Shown here: piece by piece, positions 18,654 to 29,047 of the stretch
How positions within the stretch are numbered: position 1 is the stretch's first letter
How the letters are laid out: each line of letters starts with the position of its first letter
NCBI GenBank assembly: GCA_036381035.1
Contig: DASVDQ010000021.1
Coordinates: 87,744-151,743 of the forward strand
Source of the DNA: Trueperaceae bacterium
Lineage (GTDB): Bacteria; Deinococcota; Deinococci; Deinococcales; Trueperaceae
Direction: 5' to 3'
DNA length: 64,000 nt
Notes under the pieces: generated by a model
The model's input: the letters and a program-made list of their open reading frames with translations, nothing else
What the model was told of the DNA's origin: nothing
Databases searched by the model: none
Position numbers and translations under genes: made by a program

Positions 18654-19747
18654 AGGCAGGCGACGACACGCCGGGCGAGCCGGGGACCATACCCGGCTTC
18701 CGCGCGGTGGTCATGGCGGGCGGTCAGGGCCAGCGCTTCTGGCCGCTCTCCACCCCCGAGAGGCCCAAGCAGTTCCTCGACCTCGGCCGCGCGGGACGCA
18801 CGCTGATCCAGCAGACCTACGACAGGGTGCTGCCGCTGGCGGGCTCGCCGGCGAACGTCTACGTGGCGACGGCCCGCAAGTACGTGGGGCTCGTCTGCGA
18901 GCAGCTCCCCGACGTGCCCGTCGAGAACCTCCTGGTCGAGCCCACGCCGCGCGACTCCGCCCCGGCGGTCGCGCTCGCCTGCCTGACCATCGCCCAGCGG
19001 GACGGCGACGTCGTGACCGGCTTCTTCTCCTCCGACCACCGCGTGGGACCGGGCTTCCACGAGGCGATACGCTCCGCCGCCCAGGTCGCCGCGGCGACGG
19101 GCGGCCTCGTCACGGTGGGCATCACGCCCACCCGCCCCGCCACCGGCTACGGCTACATCGAGGCCGGCGAGACCGAGGGGCCGGCCCTGCGCGTGCGTCG
19201 CTTCGTCGAGAAGCCCAGCGCCCGCACCGCCGAGGCCTACCTCGCCGCCGGCGGCTACCTGTGGAACGCCGGCATCTTCGTGTGGCGCGTCCACGCAGCG
19301 CTGGCCGAGCTCGACCGCCACGCCCCCGACCTGATGGTGCCGCTGCGTGACGCCTTCGATGCCGGCAGGGTGGCCGAGGCGTTCCCCGACCTGCCGCGCA
19401 TCTCGATCGACTACGCGCTCATGGAGCGCACCGACAGGGCCTACGTCGTGCCGGGACGCTTCGAGTGGGACGACATCGGCGACTGGATGGCGCTCGAGCG
19501 CCTGCTGGAGGGCGACGGCACGAACACGGTCGTGGGCAGGCACGTGGGCCGCGACGCCTCGGGCAACATCGTCTACACCGAGGACGACGGCGACGTGGTC
19601 GTGACCCTCGGCGTCCACGACCTCGTGATCGTGAAGCGCGGCCACGCGCTGCTGCTGGTCCACAAGGACCGCGTGCAGGAGATCAAGGAGCTGCTGGCCG
19701 ACGAGCGCCTGTCGGGCCTGCTCGAGGAGCCGGTCGGCAGGGGCTGA
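18650..19747 (+). CDS. manC: mannose-1-phosphate guanylyltransferase
   Basis: A 365-residue GDP-mannose pyrophosphorylase (GTP + mannose-1-phosphate to GDP-mannose). The N-terminal signature is VVMAGGQGQRFWPLSTPERPKQ. FSSDHRVGPG, TGYGYIEAG, VEKPSARTAEAYLAAGGYLWNAGIFVW and the FEWDDIGDWMALE block follow. It lacks the C-terminal phosphomannose isomerase domain of bifunctional types. The GTG at 18650 overlaps the uppS stop; it is the only start before the conserved loop. It ends 5 bp from the convergent aldehyde dehydrogenase and closes the polysaccharide block. Confidence 0.93.
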   Translation: MKAGDDTPGEPGTIPGFRAVVMAGGQGQRFWPLSTPERPKQFLDLGRAGRTLIQQTYDRVLPLAGSPANVYVATARKYVGLVCEQLPDVPVENLLVEPTPRDSAPAVALACLTIAQRDGDVVTGFFSSDHRVGPGFHEAIRSAAQVAAATGGLVTVGITPTRPATGYGYIEAGETEGPALRVRRFVEKPSARTAEAYLAAGGYLWNAGIFVWRVHAALAELDRHAPDLMVPLRDAFDAGRVAEAFPDLPRISIDYALMERTDRAYVVPGRFEWDDIGDWMALERLLEGDGTNTVVGRHVGRDASGNIVYTEDDGDVVVTLGVHDLVIVKRGHALLLVHKDRVQEIKELLADERLSGLLEEPVGRG

Positions 19748-19752
19748 GGCCG

Positions 19753-21360
19753 TCAGAACAGGCTCGAGACGTCCACCTCTCCCTTCGGCTCCACGTAGGC
19801 CGTGTCCATCTGCGCCAGCTGCAGCCTGCCGGAGACGTCGTCGTTGACGGCGTGCCAGTAGGTGTAGCCCTCGATGACCCAGATGCCCGACTCGCGCGCG
19901 CCGTTGCCCGAGCCCTTCACGCCGCCGAAGGGCATGTGCGCCTCGGCGCCGACTGTCGTGTTGTTGATCGAGGACATGCCGGCCTCGATGTTCTCCTTGA
20001 AGTGGTGCGCCCACTCGCGGTCGTTCGTGTAGATCGCGCTGGAGAGGCCGTAGTCCACGGAGTTCGCGACCCGCACCGCCTCCTCGATGCCGTCGACCCT
20101 CACGAGGTTGATCGTGGGGCCGAACACCTCGGTCTGGAAGATCCTCATGCCGGGCCTCACGCCCTCCCACACGGTCGGCCAGCCGTAGTAGGCGGCGTCG
20201 GGGTCGCCCACGAAGCCGGCCGGCGCGTTGCCGGGCGCGATGCGGCCCCGGCCGTAGAGCAACGTGGCGCCGTCCTCCCGTCCCCAGTCGTAGTGCTCGA
20301 GCCACCGCCGGAAGAAGCGCTCGTTGATGAAGGGGCCGTACAGGACGTCCTCGTGCTCGTTGGGGTCGCCGATCCTGATGGCCTCGACGCGCTCGAGGAA
20401 CCGGCGCTTGAACTCGTCGTAGACGGGGGCGTCGACGATGAGGTTGCCGGCCGAGGTGCAGCGCTGACCGCCGGTGCCGAACGCCGAGAAGACGGCGCCC
20501 TCCACGGCGTTGTCGAGGTCGGCGTCGCGCATGACGATGAGGGGGTTCTTGCCGCCCAGCTCCAGGGTGGGGTGCAGCAGGTTGCGCCCGGCGATCTCGC
20601 CGATGCGCCGGCCCACCGCCGTGCTGCCCGTGAACGCGAACTTGTCGAGGCGACCCTCGTCCATCATGTCGACGAGGAACTCGCCGGCAGCGCCGGCGCC
20701 GCCGCCGAAGACGACGTTGAGCACGCCCGCCGGCACGCCGGCCTCCTCGAAGAGCTTGGCGAAGGCGTAGGCGACAGCTGGGGCGTCCTCGGACGGCTTC
20801 CACACGACGGTGTTGCCGGTGAGGAGCGCCGGCACGATCTTCCACGACGGCACGGCGATGGGGAAGTTGCCGGCCGTGACGATGCCGACGACGCCCAGCG
20901 GCCGGCGGTAGGTGTTGAGCTCCTTGCGCGGCATCTCGGAAGGCACGGTCTGGCCGTAGAGCCTGCGTCCCTCCGACTGGAAGAAGTGGCAGGTGTCGAT
21001 GGCCTCCTGCACGCTGCCGCGCGCCTCCTTGAGCGTCTTGCCCATCTCGCGCGTCACCAGCCGGGAGAGCGACTCCTTCTCGCGCTCCAGCGCCTTGCCG
21101 AGCTGCCCGATGAGCTGGCCGCGGATCGGCGCGGGCGTGCGCGACCACGTCCTGAACGCCTCGCAGGCGGCCTCGCACGCCTCCCTCACCTGGTCCTTGG
21201 TGGCCTCGGGGAAGTGCCCCACGACGTCGGACAGTCGGCTCGCGTTGCGGGAGGCGAAGGTGCCCTCGCTGGGCACGCTGCGCCAGCCTATGAGGTTACC
21301 GTAGGTCTTGGCGGCGCCGGCCGCGGGCGCCTCGGTTGCCGTCTCGGTCATGATCCGCAC
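19753..21360 (-). CDS. NAD(P)-dependent aldehyde dehydrogenase
   Basis: A 535-residue ALDH-superfamily enzyme that oxidises an aldehyde to the acid. It has GNFPIAVPSWKIVPALLTGNTVVWKPSED (cofactor site), FTGSTAVGR, the general base in LELGGKNP, the catalytic Cys in GTGGQRCTSAGN, and EVFGPTINLV. NNTTVGAEAHMPFGGVKGSG is close to lysine-degradation and succinate-semialdehyde types, but the substrate is not clear from sequence. A second Met three codons in (start at 21351) is an equal alternative. It lies between manC and pyrR with no obvious functional link to either. Confidence 0.9.
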   Translation of the reverse strand: MRIMTETATEAPAAGAAKTYGNLIGWRSVPSEGTFASRNASRLSDVVGHFPEATKDQVREACEAACEAFRTWSRTPAPIRGQLIGQLGKALEREKESLSRLVTREMGKTLKEARGSVQEAIDTCHFFQSEGRRLYGQTVPSEMPRKELNTYRRPLGVVGIVTAGNFPIAVPSWKIVPALLTGNTVVWKPSEDAPAVAYAFAKLFEEAGVPAGVLNVVFGGGAGAAGEFLVDMMDEGRLDKFAFTGSTAVGRRIGEIAGRNLLHPTLELGGKNPLIVMRDADLDNAVEGAVFSAFGTGGQRCTSAGNLIVDAPVYDEFKRRFLERVEAIRIGDPNEHEDVLYGPFINERFFRRWLEHYDWGREDGATLLYGRGRIAPGNAPAGFVGDPDAAYYGWPTVWEGVRPGMRIFQTEVFGPTINLVRVDGIEEAVRVANSVDYGLSSAIYTNDREWAHHFKENIEAGMSSINNTTVGAEAHMPFGGVKGSGNGARESGIWVIEGYTYWHAVNDDVSGRLQLAQMDTAYVEPKGEVDVSSLF

Positions 21361-21452
21361 GATACCACCGGGTCCCCGCGGGCCCGTCGCGCGGTTCGAC
21401 CCGTCCAGGACGGCGCGTTCTCGGCGCTCATGGCGGGACGGGGCACCGGCGT

Positions 21453-21458
21453 TATGCT
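21453..21458 (+). promoter_or_regulatory. possible -10 box of the pyrRBC operon
   Basis: TATGCT would start transcription near 21465 and give a leader of about 38 nt that contains the whole PyrR-type hairpin. TTTAAT at 21468-21473 is an alternative, but it would cut into the hairpin. No strong -35 is visible. Confidence 0.4.
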
Positions 21459-21472
21459 GCCTCGACCTTTAA

Positions 21473-23063
<1,591 letters not shown>

Positions 23064-23067
<4 letters not shown>

Positions 23068-24332
23068 GGCTCGCCCTGAGAGGCGGTCGCCTGCTGGACG
23101 GGGCGGGCGACCGCGGCGTCCACGACCTCTACGTGCGCGACGGGGTCATAGAGGGGCTCGACCTCGGGGGCGAGGTGGACCTCGACGTCGACGCCGCGGG
23201 CCGGGTCGTCACCCCGGCGTTCCTCGACCTCCACGCCCACCTGCGCGACCCCGGCCAGGAGGTCAAGGAGGACCTCGCCAGCGGCCTGGCCGCGGCCGCG
23301 GCCGGCGGGTACGGGACCGTCGTCTCGATGGCGAACACCGACCCCGTCGTCGACGACCCGGGGATCGTCGCCGACCTGGTCGCGCGCGCCGCGCGCGTGG
23401 AGGGCGCCAGGCTCAGGCCGGCGGCGGCGATCAGCAAGGGCCTGCGCGGCGAGGAGCTGACGGACCTGGCGGCGCTCAAGGCCGCCGGCGCGGTCATGGT
23501 CACCGACGACGGCGTGCCCGTCGCCGACTCGCGGCTCTTCCGCAGCGCCTGCGAGTACGCCGCCGCGCTGGGCCTCATCGTCCAGACCCACTCCGAGGAC
23601 CCGTCGCTGCGCGACGGCGGGGTCATGAACGAGGGGGCGGTCAGCCAGCGGCTCGGCCTGCCGGGCAACCCTGACGCGTCCGAGGCCGTGATGGTCTTCC
23701 GCGACGGCGAGGTCGCCAGGCTCACGGGCGCGCGCGTCCACCTGGCGCACGTGAGCTCGCGGCGCGGGCTCGAGGTCGCGCGCTGGCTGAAGGCCGGCGG
23801 CGCGCCCGTCACCGTGGAGGTCACGCCGCACCACCTGACGCTCACCGACGAGTGCCTGAGGAGCTTCGATCCCGTCTACAAGGTCGCGCCGCCGCTGCGC
23901 ACCGCGGCCGACGTGGAGGCCCTGCGCGCGGGCCTCGTCGACGGCGCCGTCGACTCGATCGGCACCGACCACGCGCCGCACACGCTGGCCGAGAAGCAGC
24001 AGGACATGCTGAGCGCGCCGTTCGGCATCGCGAACCTCGAGGTGGCGTTCCCGCTGCTCTACACGCGTCTCGTCGCCACGGGGAGCCTCCCGCTCGAACG
24101 CCTGCTGTGGCTGCTGCAGGACGGCCCGGCGCGCGTGATGGGCTGGCCCGCGCCGCGCCTCGAGCCGGGCGCACCGGCGGACCTGACGGTCCTCGACCTC
24201 GAGGCCGAGCGCGAGGTCGACGGCACGCGCTTCAAGAGCAAGGCCAAGCACACGCCCTGGCAGGGCGAGGCGCTGAGGGGCTGGCCCGTGGCCACCGTGG
24301 TGGCCGGCAGGCTCGTGCACGGGGAGGGGTAG
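23064..24332 (+). CDS. pyrC: dihydroorotase
   Basis: A 422-residue class I dihydroorotase that cyclises N-carbamoyl-aspartate. Metal ligands are visible in FLDLHAHLRDPGQE (His-x-His), LIVQTHSED, HLAHVSSRRG and the late SIGTDHAPHTLAEK Asp/His pair. The SMANTDPVVDD segment is standard. ATG 23064 overlaps the pyrB stop (ATGA). The Thermus pyr operon has a similar order (known), with pyrR and pyrB upstream. It is followed by 68 bp of spacer and the Crp-type regulator. Confidence 0.95.
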
Positions 24333-24388
24333 AGCCGCCCGCGCCTCGGCCTGAGACCGGCTACACTCGCGAGCCCCGCGCACGGGCT

Positions 24389-24394
24389 TAGAAT
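24389..24394 (+). promoter_or_regulatory. -10 box of the Crp/Fnr regulator gene
   Basis: TAGAAT ends 6 bp before ATG 24401, so the mRNA is probably leaderless. A second -10-like TACACT lies at 24362-24367. Confidence 0.55.
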
Positions 24395-24400
24395 CGTTTC

Positions 24401-25105
24401 ATGACGCCGGCCTACGACGCCACTACGACCCGCGTCGCGGCGCCGCAGGAGCTGCCACCGCCCCAGGCGCAGCCCGCGGCGGAGGCCCTGCTGCTGCCGC
24501 AGCACGACCTCGGGCGCGGCATCACGCTGTCGGCCGGCGAGACCCTCTACCGCGAGGGCGACGAGGTCGAGTCCGCCTACCTCGTGGCGTCGGGCCTGCT
24601 GGCGCTGGCGGTCGGCTCGGGCCGCGGCCGCGAGCGCGTCGTCGACCTCGCCGGACCGGGCGACGTCGTCGGGGCCCTCTCCGGGCACCAGGTCAGGTAC
24701 CTCGACACCGCCACGGCCCTGGGGCCCGACACGCGCGTCGTCGCCGTGCCCCTGGGGCCGGGCTCCGACGCCGCCAGGGACCTGGTCGACAGGGCCGCCG
24801 CCCGGCGGCTCGAGCGCCTCACCGAGCAGCTCGAGGAGGAGGGCGCCCCGGTCGCCGCGCGCGTGGCCACCGCGTTCGCCCGCCTGGCCGAGCGGTTCGG
24901 GCAGGAGGTGGCCGACGGCATGGTCCGCCTCACGCTGCCGCTGACGCACGACACCCTCGCCGGGCTCGTCGGCGCCGCGCGCGAGACGACGAGCGCGGCC
25001 GTGCAGCAGCTGCGCCGCGCCGGCCTCATCGCCGGCACGCGCGGGCGCTACCTCGTGCTGCCGCGCGCCCTGCGCGCTTTCGCGCAGGAGTCCTCCCTCA
25101 ACTGA
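24401..25105 (+). CDS. Crp/Fnr-family transcriptional regulator
   Basis: A 234-residue regulator. Residues 1-35 are a low-complexity Pro/Gln/Ala leader. Residues 40-120 form a cyclic-nucleotide-binding beta-roll (ETLYREGDEVESAYLVASGLLAL, VVDLAGPGDVVG). A dimerisation helix covers about 125-160, and residues 165-215 hold the winged helix with LTHDTLAGLVGAARETTSAAVQQL. The beta-roll lacks an obvious Arg-Ser/Thr cAMP-contact pair, and no N-terminal Cys set for an Fe-S cluster is seen, so the effector is unknown. It stands alone between pyrC and the convergent SCO1 gene. Deinococcota use several Crp-type global regulators, but a match to a specific one cannot be claimed. Confidence 0.88.
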   Translation: MTPAYDATTTRVAAPQELPPPQAQPAAEALLLPQHDLGRGITLSAGETLYREGDEVESAYLVASGLLALAVGSGRGRERVVDLAGPGDVVGALSGHQVRYLDTATALGPDTRVVAVPLGPGSDAARDLVDRAAARRLERLTEQLEEEGAPVAARVATAFARLAERFGQEVADGMVRLTLPLTHDTLAGLVGAARETTSAAVQQLRRAGLIAGTRGRYLVLPRALRAFAQESSLN

Positions 25106-25177
25106 GGGCAGGTCCTCCCGACCGACGAAGCTCCCCGCTGGCGGCGGACGCGGCGGGCCCTGCGCGCCTCGCCCGAC

Positions 25178-25780
25178 CTAGAGCTCCCGGAGCAGGCGCG
25201 GCAGGTCGCGCCCGAGGCTCCTGACGGCGTCGGAGCCGTAGACGTACCGCAGGCGCCCCTCGCGGTCGAGAACGGACACGTACTCGGTGTGGACGGTCTC
25301 CACGCCCGCGCCGCCGTAGCCCACGAAGAACGCCTTGGCGGCCTCCGCCACCTGCGAGTTCGCCCCGGTGAGGCCGATGAACGCGGGGTTGAACCGCTCG
25401 ACGAAGGCACCCACCACCTCGGGCGTGTCGTACTCGGGGTCGACGCTGACCATGACGACCTTCAGGTCGTCCGGCTCGCCGACGGCCTCGTAGGCGCTGG
25501 AGAGCTGCGCCATCGTGAGCGGGCACACGTCGGGGCAGCGGGTGAAGCCGAAGAACACGAGCGTGACGTGGCCGCGCAGGTCGTCGGCGAGGTGGAACTC
25601 GTCGCCGTCCTGGTCGACGAGCGTGAGGCCGGAGATGCTCACGGGGTCCCGCAGCGCCGTGCCGGCGGGCTCCGGCCGCGGGCGCAGCCAGGCGCCCAGC
25701 AGGTAGGCTCCGGCCCCGGCCGCGACGAGCAGGGCGAAGGTGAGGAAGAAGCGCGCGGGACCTCTCACGCGGGCCAGCAT
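25178..25780 (-). CDS. SCO1/SenC-family copper chaperone, membrane-anchored
   Basis: A 200-residue thioredoxin-fold protein with an N-terminal membrane anchor (FFLTFALLVAAGAGAYLLGAWL). The copper ligands are in FFGFTRCPDVCPLTMAQL (CPDVCP) and the distal His in VETVHTEYVSVLD. SCO proteins deliver copper to the CuA centre of cytochrome c oxidase. ATG 25780 (MLARVRG) gives a normal anchor; an upstream in-frame Met would add 11 basic residues. It is convergent with the Crp regulator, with 72 bp between stops. No oxidase subunit is nearby. Confidence 0.9.
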   Translation of the reverse strand: MLARVRGPARFFLTFALLVAAGAGAYLLGAWLRPRPEPAGTALRDPVSISGLTLVDQDGDEFHLADDLRGHVTLVFFGFTRCPDVCPLTMAQLSSAYEAVGEPDDLKVVMVSVDPEYDTPEVVGAFVERFNPAFIGLTGANSQVAEAAKAFFVGYGGAGVETVHTEYVSVLDREGRLRYVYGSDAVRSLGRDLPRLLREL

Positions 25781-25936
25781 AGCCCCGGCCCTAGCGCGTC
25801 CCCGGGGCCGCATGAGACCGTGCCGGCCGTCCCGGCGCCGCCAGGACCGGCCGCCGAAGCGCCGCCGCCGGTGAGCGGGCGCAGGGCCCCGGACGTCCGG
25901 CGCGCGACTCGCCGCCGCGCGCCGGCCGGCTGACGG

Positions 25937-28225
25937 CTACTCCCCCGCCTCGATCATCTCGAAGAACGCCTCGGCGACGCGCGGGTCGAAGCGCGTGCCC
26001 ACGCCCTCCCTGATGTGGGCCAGCGCCTCCTCGCGCGTCCACGCCCGGCGGTAGGGACGGTCCGACGTGAGCGCGTCGAACACGTCGACGATCGCGAAGA
26101 TGCGCGCCGCCAGCGGGATCTCCTCGCCCTTGAGCCCGCGCGGGTAGCCGGTGCCGTCCCAGCGCTCGTGGTGGGCGTAGGGGATGTCGAGGGCGGGCCT
26201 GAGGAACTCGATCGGCCCCAGGAGCTCGTAGGCGTAGACGGGGTGGCGCTTCATGATCTCGAACTCCTCCTCGGTGAGCGGGCCGCGCTTGAGGAGTATC
26301 GAGTCGGGTATGCCCATCTTGCCGATGTCGTGGAGCAGCGCGCCGCGCTGGACGTGCACGAGCTCCTCGGCCGACATGCCCAGGCGCCGCGCCAGGCGCA
26401 CCGTCATGTCCGTCACGCGCTTGCTGTGGCCGGCGGTGTCCTCGTCCTTGAGGTCGAGGGCGTTCGCCCAGCCGGCGATCGTGCGGTCGTAGGCGCGCTG
26501 CAGCTCCACGTTCGAGCGCTCCAGCGAGCGCAGCAGCTGGGCGTTCTCGATCGCGATGGCGCCCTGGTCGGCGTAGGTCTCGAGGAACTCGAGCCACTCG
26601 TCGTTGGGCACGAGCGTCTCCTTCGAGTAGAGCTCGATCACGCCCTGGAGCTGGCCCTTCGCGAACATCGGCACGGCCATGTAGCTGGCGAAGCCTTCCT
26701 GCTGCGCCTCCGCCACGGCCGCGCCCTTCTGGGCCTCCTGCTTGAGCTCGGGCAGGAAGATCGAGCGCTGCTCCAGCGCCGCGCGCCCCGCCGGTCCGTC
26801 CCCCAGGGCCAGCCGCAGGCGCTGCCTGAGCTCGCCCGTGAAGCCGCGTCCGACGGCCGGCCGCAGCACCTGGCCGGCCGGCTCGTAGAGGAGCACGGCC
26901 ACGGCGTCCACGCCCAGGTCCTGCACGAGCTGGTCCATGAAGATGTCGAGCACCAGCCTGACGTCGACGGAGTTCGTGATCGCCATGTCGATGCGCCGCA
27001 GCGACTGCACGTGGTCGAGGCGGCGCTTCAGCTCCTCGTTGAGGTTCTGGATCTTCTCCATCGCCCGCACGCGGTCGCTGATGTCGCGGAAGTTCAGCAC
27101 GTACGCCCGCACGTCCGGGTCCTCGAGCAGGTTCGTGACGGTGCCCTCGAGCCAGCGCCAGTCGCCGCGCGCGTCGCGGCAGCGGAAGCGCAGGCTCTCG
27201 GTGGCGCCCGGCATCGCCTCGGCCATGTCGAGCGCGTCGAGGAGCGCGTCGCGGTCGTCGGCGTGGACGAGGTCGGTGCGGTCGAGCCCCACGAACTCAT
27301 CGGCGGGGTACCCGAGCATGTTCACGACGGCGCCGCTCACCGAGCGTACGCGCCTGTCGCGACCGAGGAGCACGACGCCCTCGAGGCTCTTCTCGAAGAT
27401 CGCGCGGTAGTACGCCTCGCTGACCCGCAGGCGCTGGGCCGACTCCTCGCGCTCGGTGACGTCGCGGACGTTGAGCACGATGCCGCGGACGTCGGGGTCG
27501 TCGCGCAGGTCGGTGCCGACGGCCTCGATCCAGCGCCACTCGCCCCGCACCCGGTAGCGGAAGCGCGACACGCGCGGCGGGCTCTGCGGCGTGGAGCCGG
27601 CGCGCGAGGCCTTCAGCTCGCGCATGTCCTCCTCCACGCGCGCGCGGTCGCGCGGGTGCACGACGCGCCAGAGCTGCGACTCGGTGAACACCGGCTGGTG
27701 CACGCCCAGCCTGACGATCGAAGGGGAGACGAAGCTCACGCCGCCGAGGCCGTCGAGGACGATCGTGACGTCGGAGGAGTGCTTGACGAGCGCCATGAAC
27801 CGCCGCTCGCTGCGCTCGAGCGCCTGCTCGGCCGAGCGGGTGACGGTGGTGTCGCGGCACAGCAGCAGCGTGGCGCCGTCGTCGAGGCGCCGCGCCAGCA
27901 TCTCCACCGGCACGAAGCCCCCGTCGCGCCGCTCCAGCTCGACCTCCAGCCGCAGCGGCTCGTCGGCGTCCTGCACCTCCAGCAGCGCCAGCAGCGGCGA
28001 CCCCATGGGCACCAGCTCGGCGAGCGGCAGGCCCAGCAGCTCGCCGCGGCGGGCGCCCAGTGCGAGCTCGGCGCGCGGGTTGCAGTCGATGACCCTGTCG
28101 TCGGCGGACAGCACGAAGACGGCCTCGCTGGTGTGCTCCAGCATCTCCTGGAGCAGCCGCAGCGCGCGGTTCGCGGCGCTGACCGACTCGGTCTGCTTGT
28201 CGGGTGCCAGCTTGCCCGTCCCCAC
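25937..28225 (-). CDS. multi-PAS, GAF and HD-GYP domain protein (probable c-di-GMP phosphodiesterase)
   Basis: A 762-residue soluble signalling protein. Approximate domains are PAS 20-135, PAS 138-260, PAS 270-390, GAF 420-570 and HD-GYP 575-760. Two PAS domains end with the PAC-like WRWIEAVGTDLRDDPDVRG and WRWLEGTVTNLLEDPDVRA, which resemble each other strongly and suggest duplication. The catalytic part has LLHDIGKMGIPDSILLK (HD), HHERWDGTGYPRGLKGEEIP (HHExxDGxGYP) and DVFDALTSDRPYR. HD-GYP enzymes hydrolyse c-di-GMP. GTG 28225 is preceded by the Shine-Dalgarno GGAGGG; upstream in-frame codons would add 90 Arg-rich, unconserved residues. No membrane segment is present. It may link c-di-GMP to exopolysaccharide output (inference). 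Confidence 0.92.
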   Translation of the reverse strand: MGTGKLAPDKQTESVSAANRALRLLQEMLEHTSEAVFVLSADDRVIDCNPRAELALGARRGELLGLPLAELVPMGSPLLALLEVQDADEPLRLEVELERRDGGFVPVEMLARRLDDGATLLLCRDTTVTRSAEQALERSERRFMALVKHSSDVTIVLDGLGGVSFVSPSIVRLGVHQPVFTESQLWRVVHPRDRARVEEDMRELKASRAGSTPQSPPRVSRFRYRVRGEWRWIEAVGTDLRDDPDVRGIVLNVRDVTEREESAQRLRVSEAYYRAIFEKSLEGVVLLGRDRRVRSVSGAVVNMLGYPADEFVGLDRTDLVHADDRDALLDALDMAEAMPGATESLRFRCRDARGDWRWLEGTVTNLLEDPDVRAYVLNFRDISDRVRAMEKIQNLNEELKRRLDHVQSLRRIDMAITNSVDVRLVLDIFMDQLVQDLGVDAVAVLLYEPAGQVLRPAVGRGFTGELRQRLRLALGDGPAGRAALEQRSIFLPELKQEAQKGAAVAEAQQEGFASYMAVPMFAKGQLQGVIELYSKETLVPNDEWLEFLETYADQGAIAIENAQLLRSLERSNVELQRAYDRTIAGWANALDLKDEDTAGHSKRVTDMTVRLARRLGMSAEELVHVQRGALLHDIGKMGIPDSILLKRGPLTEEEFEIMKRHPVYAYELLGPIEFLRPALDIPYAHHERWDGTGYPRGLKGEEIPLAARIFAIVDVFDALTSDRPYRRAWTREEALAHIREGVGTRFDPRVAEAFFEMIEAGE

Positions 28226-28719
28226 GTTCAGCCCTCCGCGGGACCGGGCGCGCCCTCTGCGCCGGGTCCGCGGGCGCGATCGGCGGCCGTCGCCACGAGG
28301 GAAGTCACCGTCACAGGATAAGAGGTGGCCCGCGCCACGGGCTGATGAACTTGCCACTACGACGCGTCCCGCAAGTCGTCGGGCCCGTCTCCGGACGGGT
28401 CGTGGCCCGTCCGCGGGCGGCGCGGTGGGCACGACGACCGGGCCGGCCGCGGGCGTCCCGCTGACGCAGGCTGTGCGCCGCTCGCTTGCACCCACGCGGT
28501 CCGGCGTGCACTATGTTCCCACGCGAGCTTCGGGCGCTTGCTCCTCGGCCCCTCGGGGCCGCGAGTGGGACCTGGGCCGGCCGTCCTGCTTCCTCCGTTC
28601 CACACCTCCCGACCTCCACCGACCCGCGCAGGTCGACTCGCTCCTTCTCGCCTTCGACACGATGGCGCGGGGTGTCCGTGGCGCGGCTCGCCGCGACCGC
28701 GGAGAGGAGATGGTAGGCG
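28226..28719. other. intergenic region between divergent genes
   Basis: About 490 bp with no supported gene. On the minus strand TATCCT (plus 28315-28320) is a possible -10 for the HD-GYP gene. On the plus strand TTGCAC (28486-28491) and TATGTT (28512-28517) could be a weak promoter for the lipocalin-like/M43/ATP-grasp unit, but the spacing is 20 bp. Short frames here have no conserved look. Confidence 0.4.
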
Positions 28720-29031
28720 CTGGGACACGAAGTAGACGCCACGCTGCTCCACGGGACCTGGCTGCACCTCCACGAGGAGGACGGCGAGGGCCTGGTGTTC
28801 CTCCGCCGCGGCGCCGACCTCCCGCCGTCGCGCGGTCGCACCGTCCTGACGTTCCGCGAGGACGGCGGCCTCGACGTCGGAGCTCCCGGGCCTGACGACC
28901 GCCCTCGCGACGCCGCCGGCACGTGGCGGCTGGAGGGCGACCTGCTGACCATCGAGGCCCCGGTGCTAGGCGGCACCTACCGCGTGGTGGTCGCGAGCCA
29001 GGAGAGGCTCGTGATCCGCAGACAGGAGTAG
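28720..29031 (+). CDS. small lipocalin-like domain protein
   Basis: About 103 residues. The core LLHGTWLHLHEEDGEG, LVFLRRGADLPPSRGR, FREDGG and GTWRLEGDLLTIEA resembles small bacterial lipocalin-like proteins that begin with a GTW motif and alternate short beta-strands. There is no signal peptide. The start is uncertain: the conserved GTW part begins well before the first in-frame GTG (28795), and only CTG codons lie upstream. CTG 28720 is 10 bp after GAGGAG. An ATG at 28710 is in another frame, so a one-base indel or sequencing error is possible. It ends 16 bp before the M43 gene, so they are probably one operon. Function unknown. Confidence 0.55.
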   Translation: MGHEVDATLLHGTWLHLHEEDGEGLVFLRRGADLPPSRGRTVLTFREDGGLDVGAPGPDDRPRDAAGTWRLEGDLLTIEAPVLGGTYRVVVASQERLVIRRQE

Positions 29032-29047
29032 GGGGAGGGAGGCGGCG

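Noticed and set aside
21383..21400. tRNA T-arm-like GGTTCGACCC
   Set aside because: No acceptor stem, anticodon arm or D-arm can be built around it.
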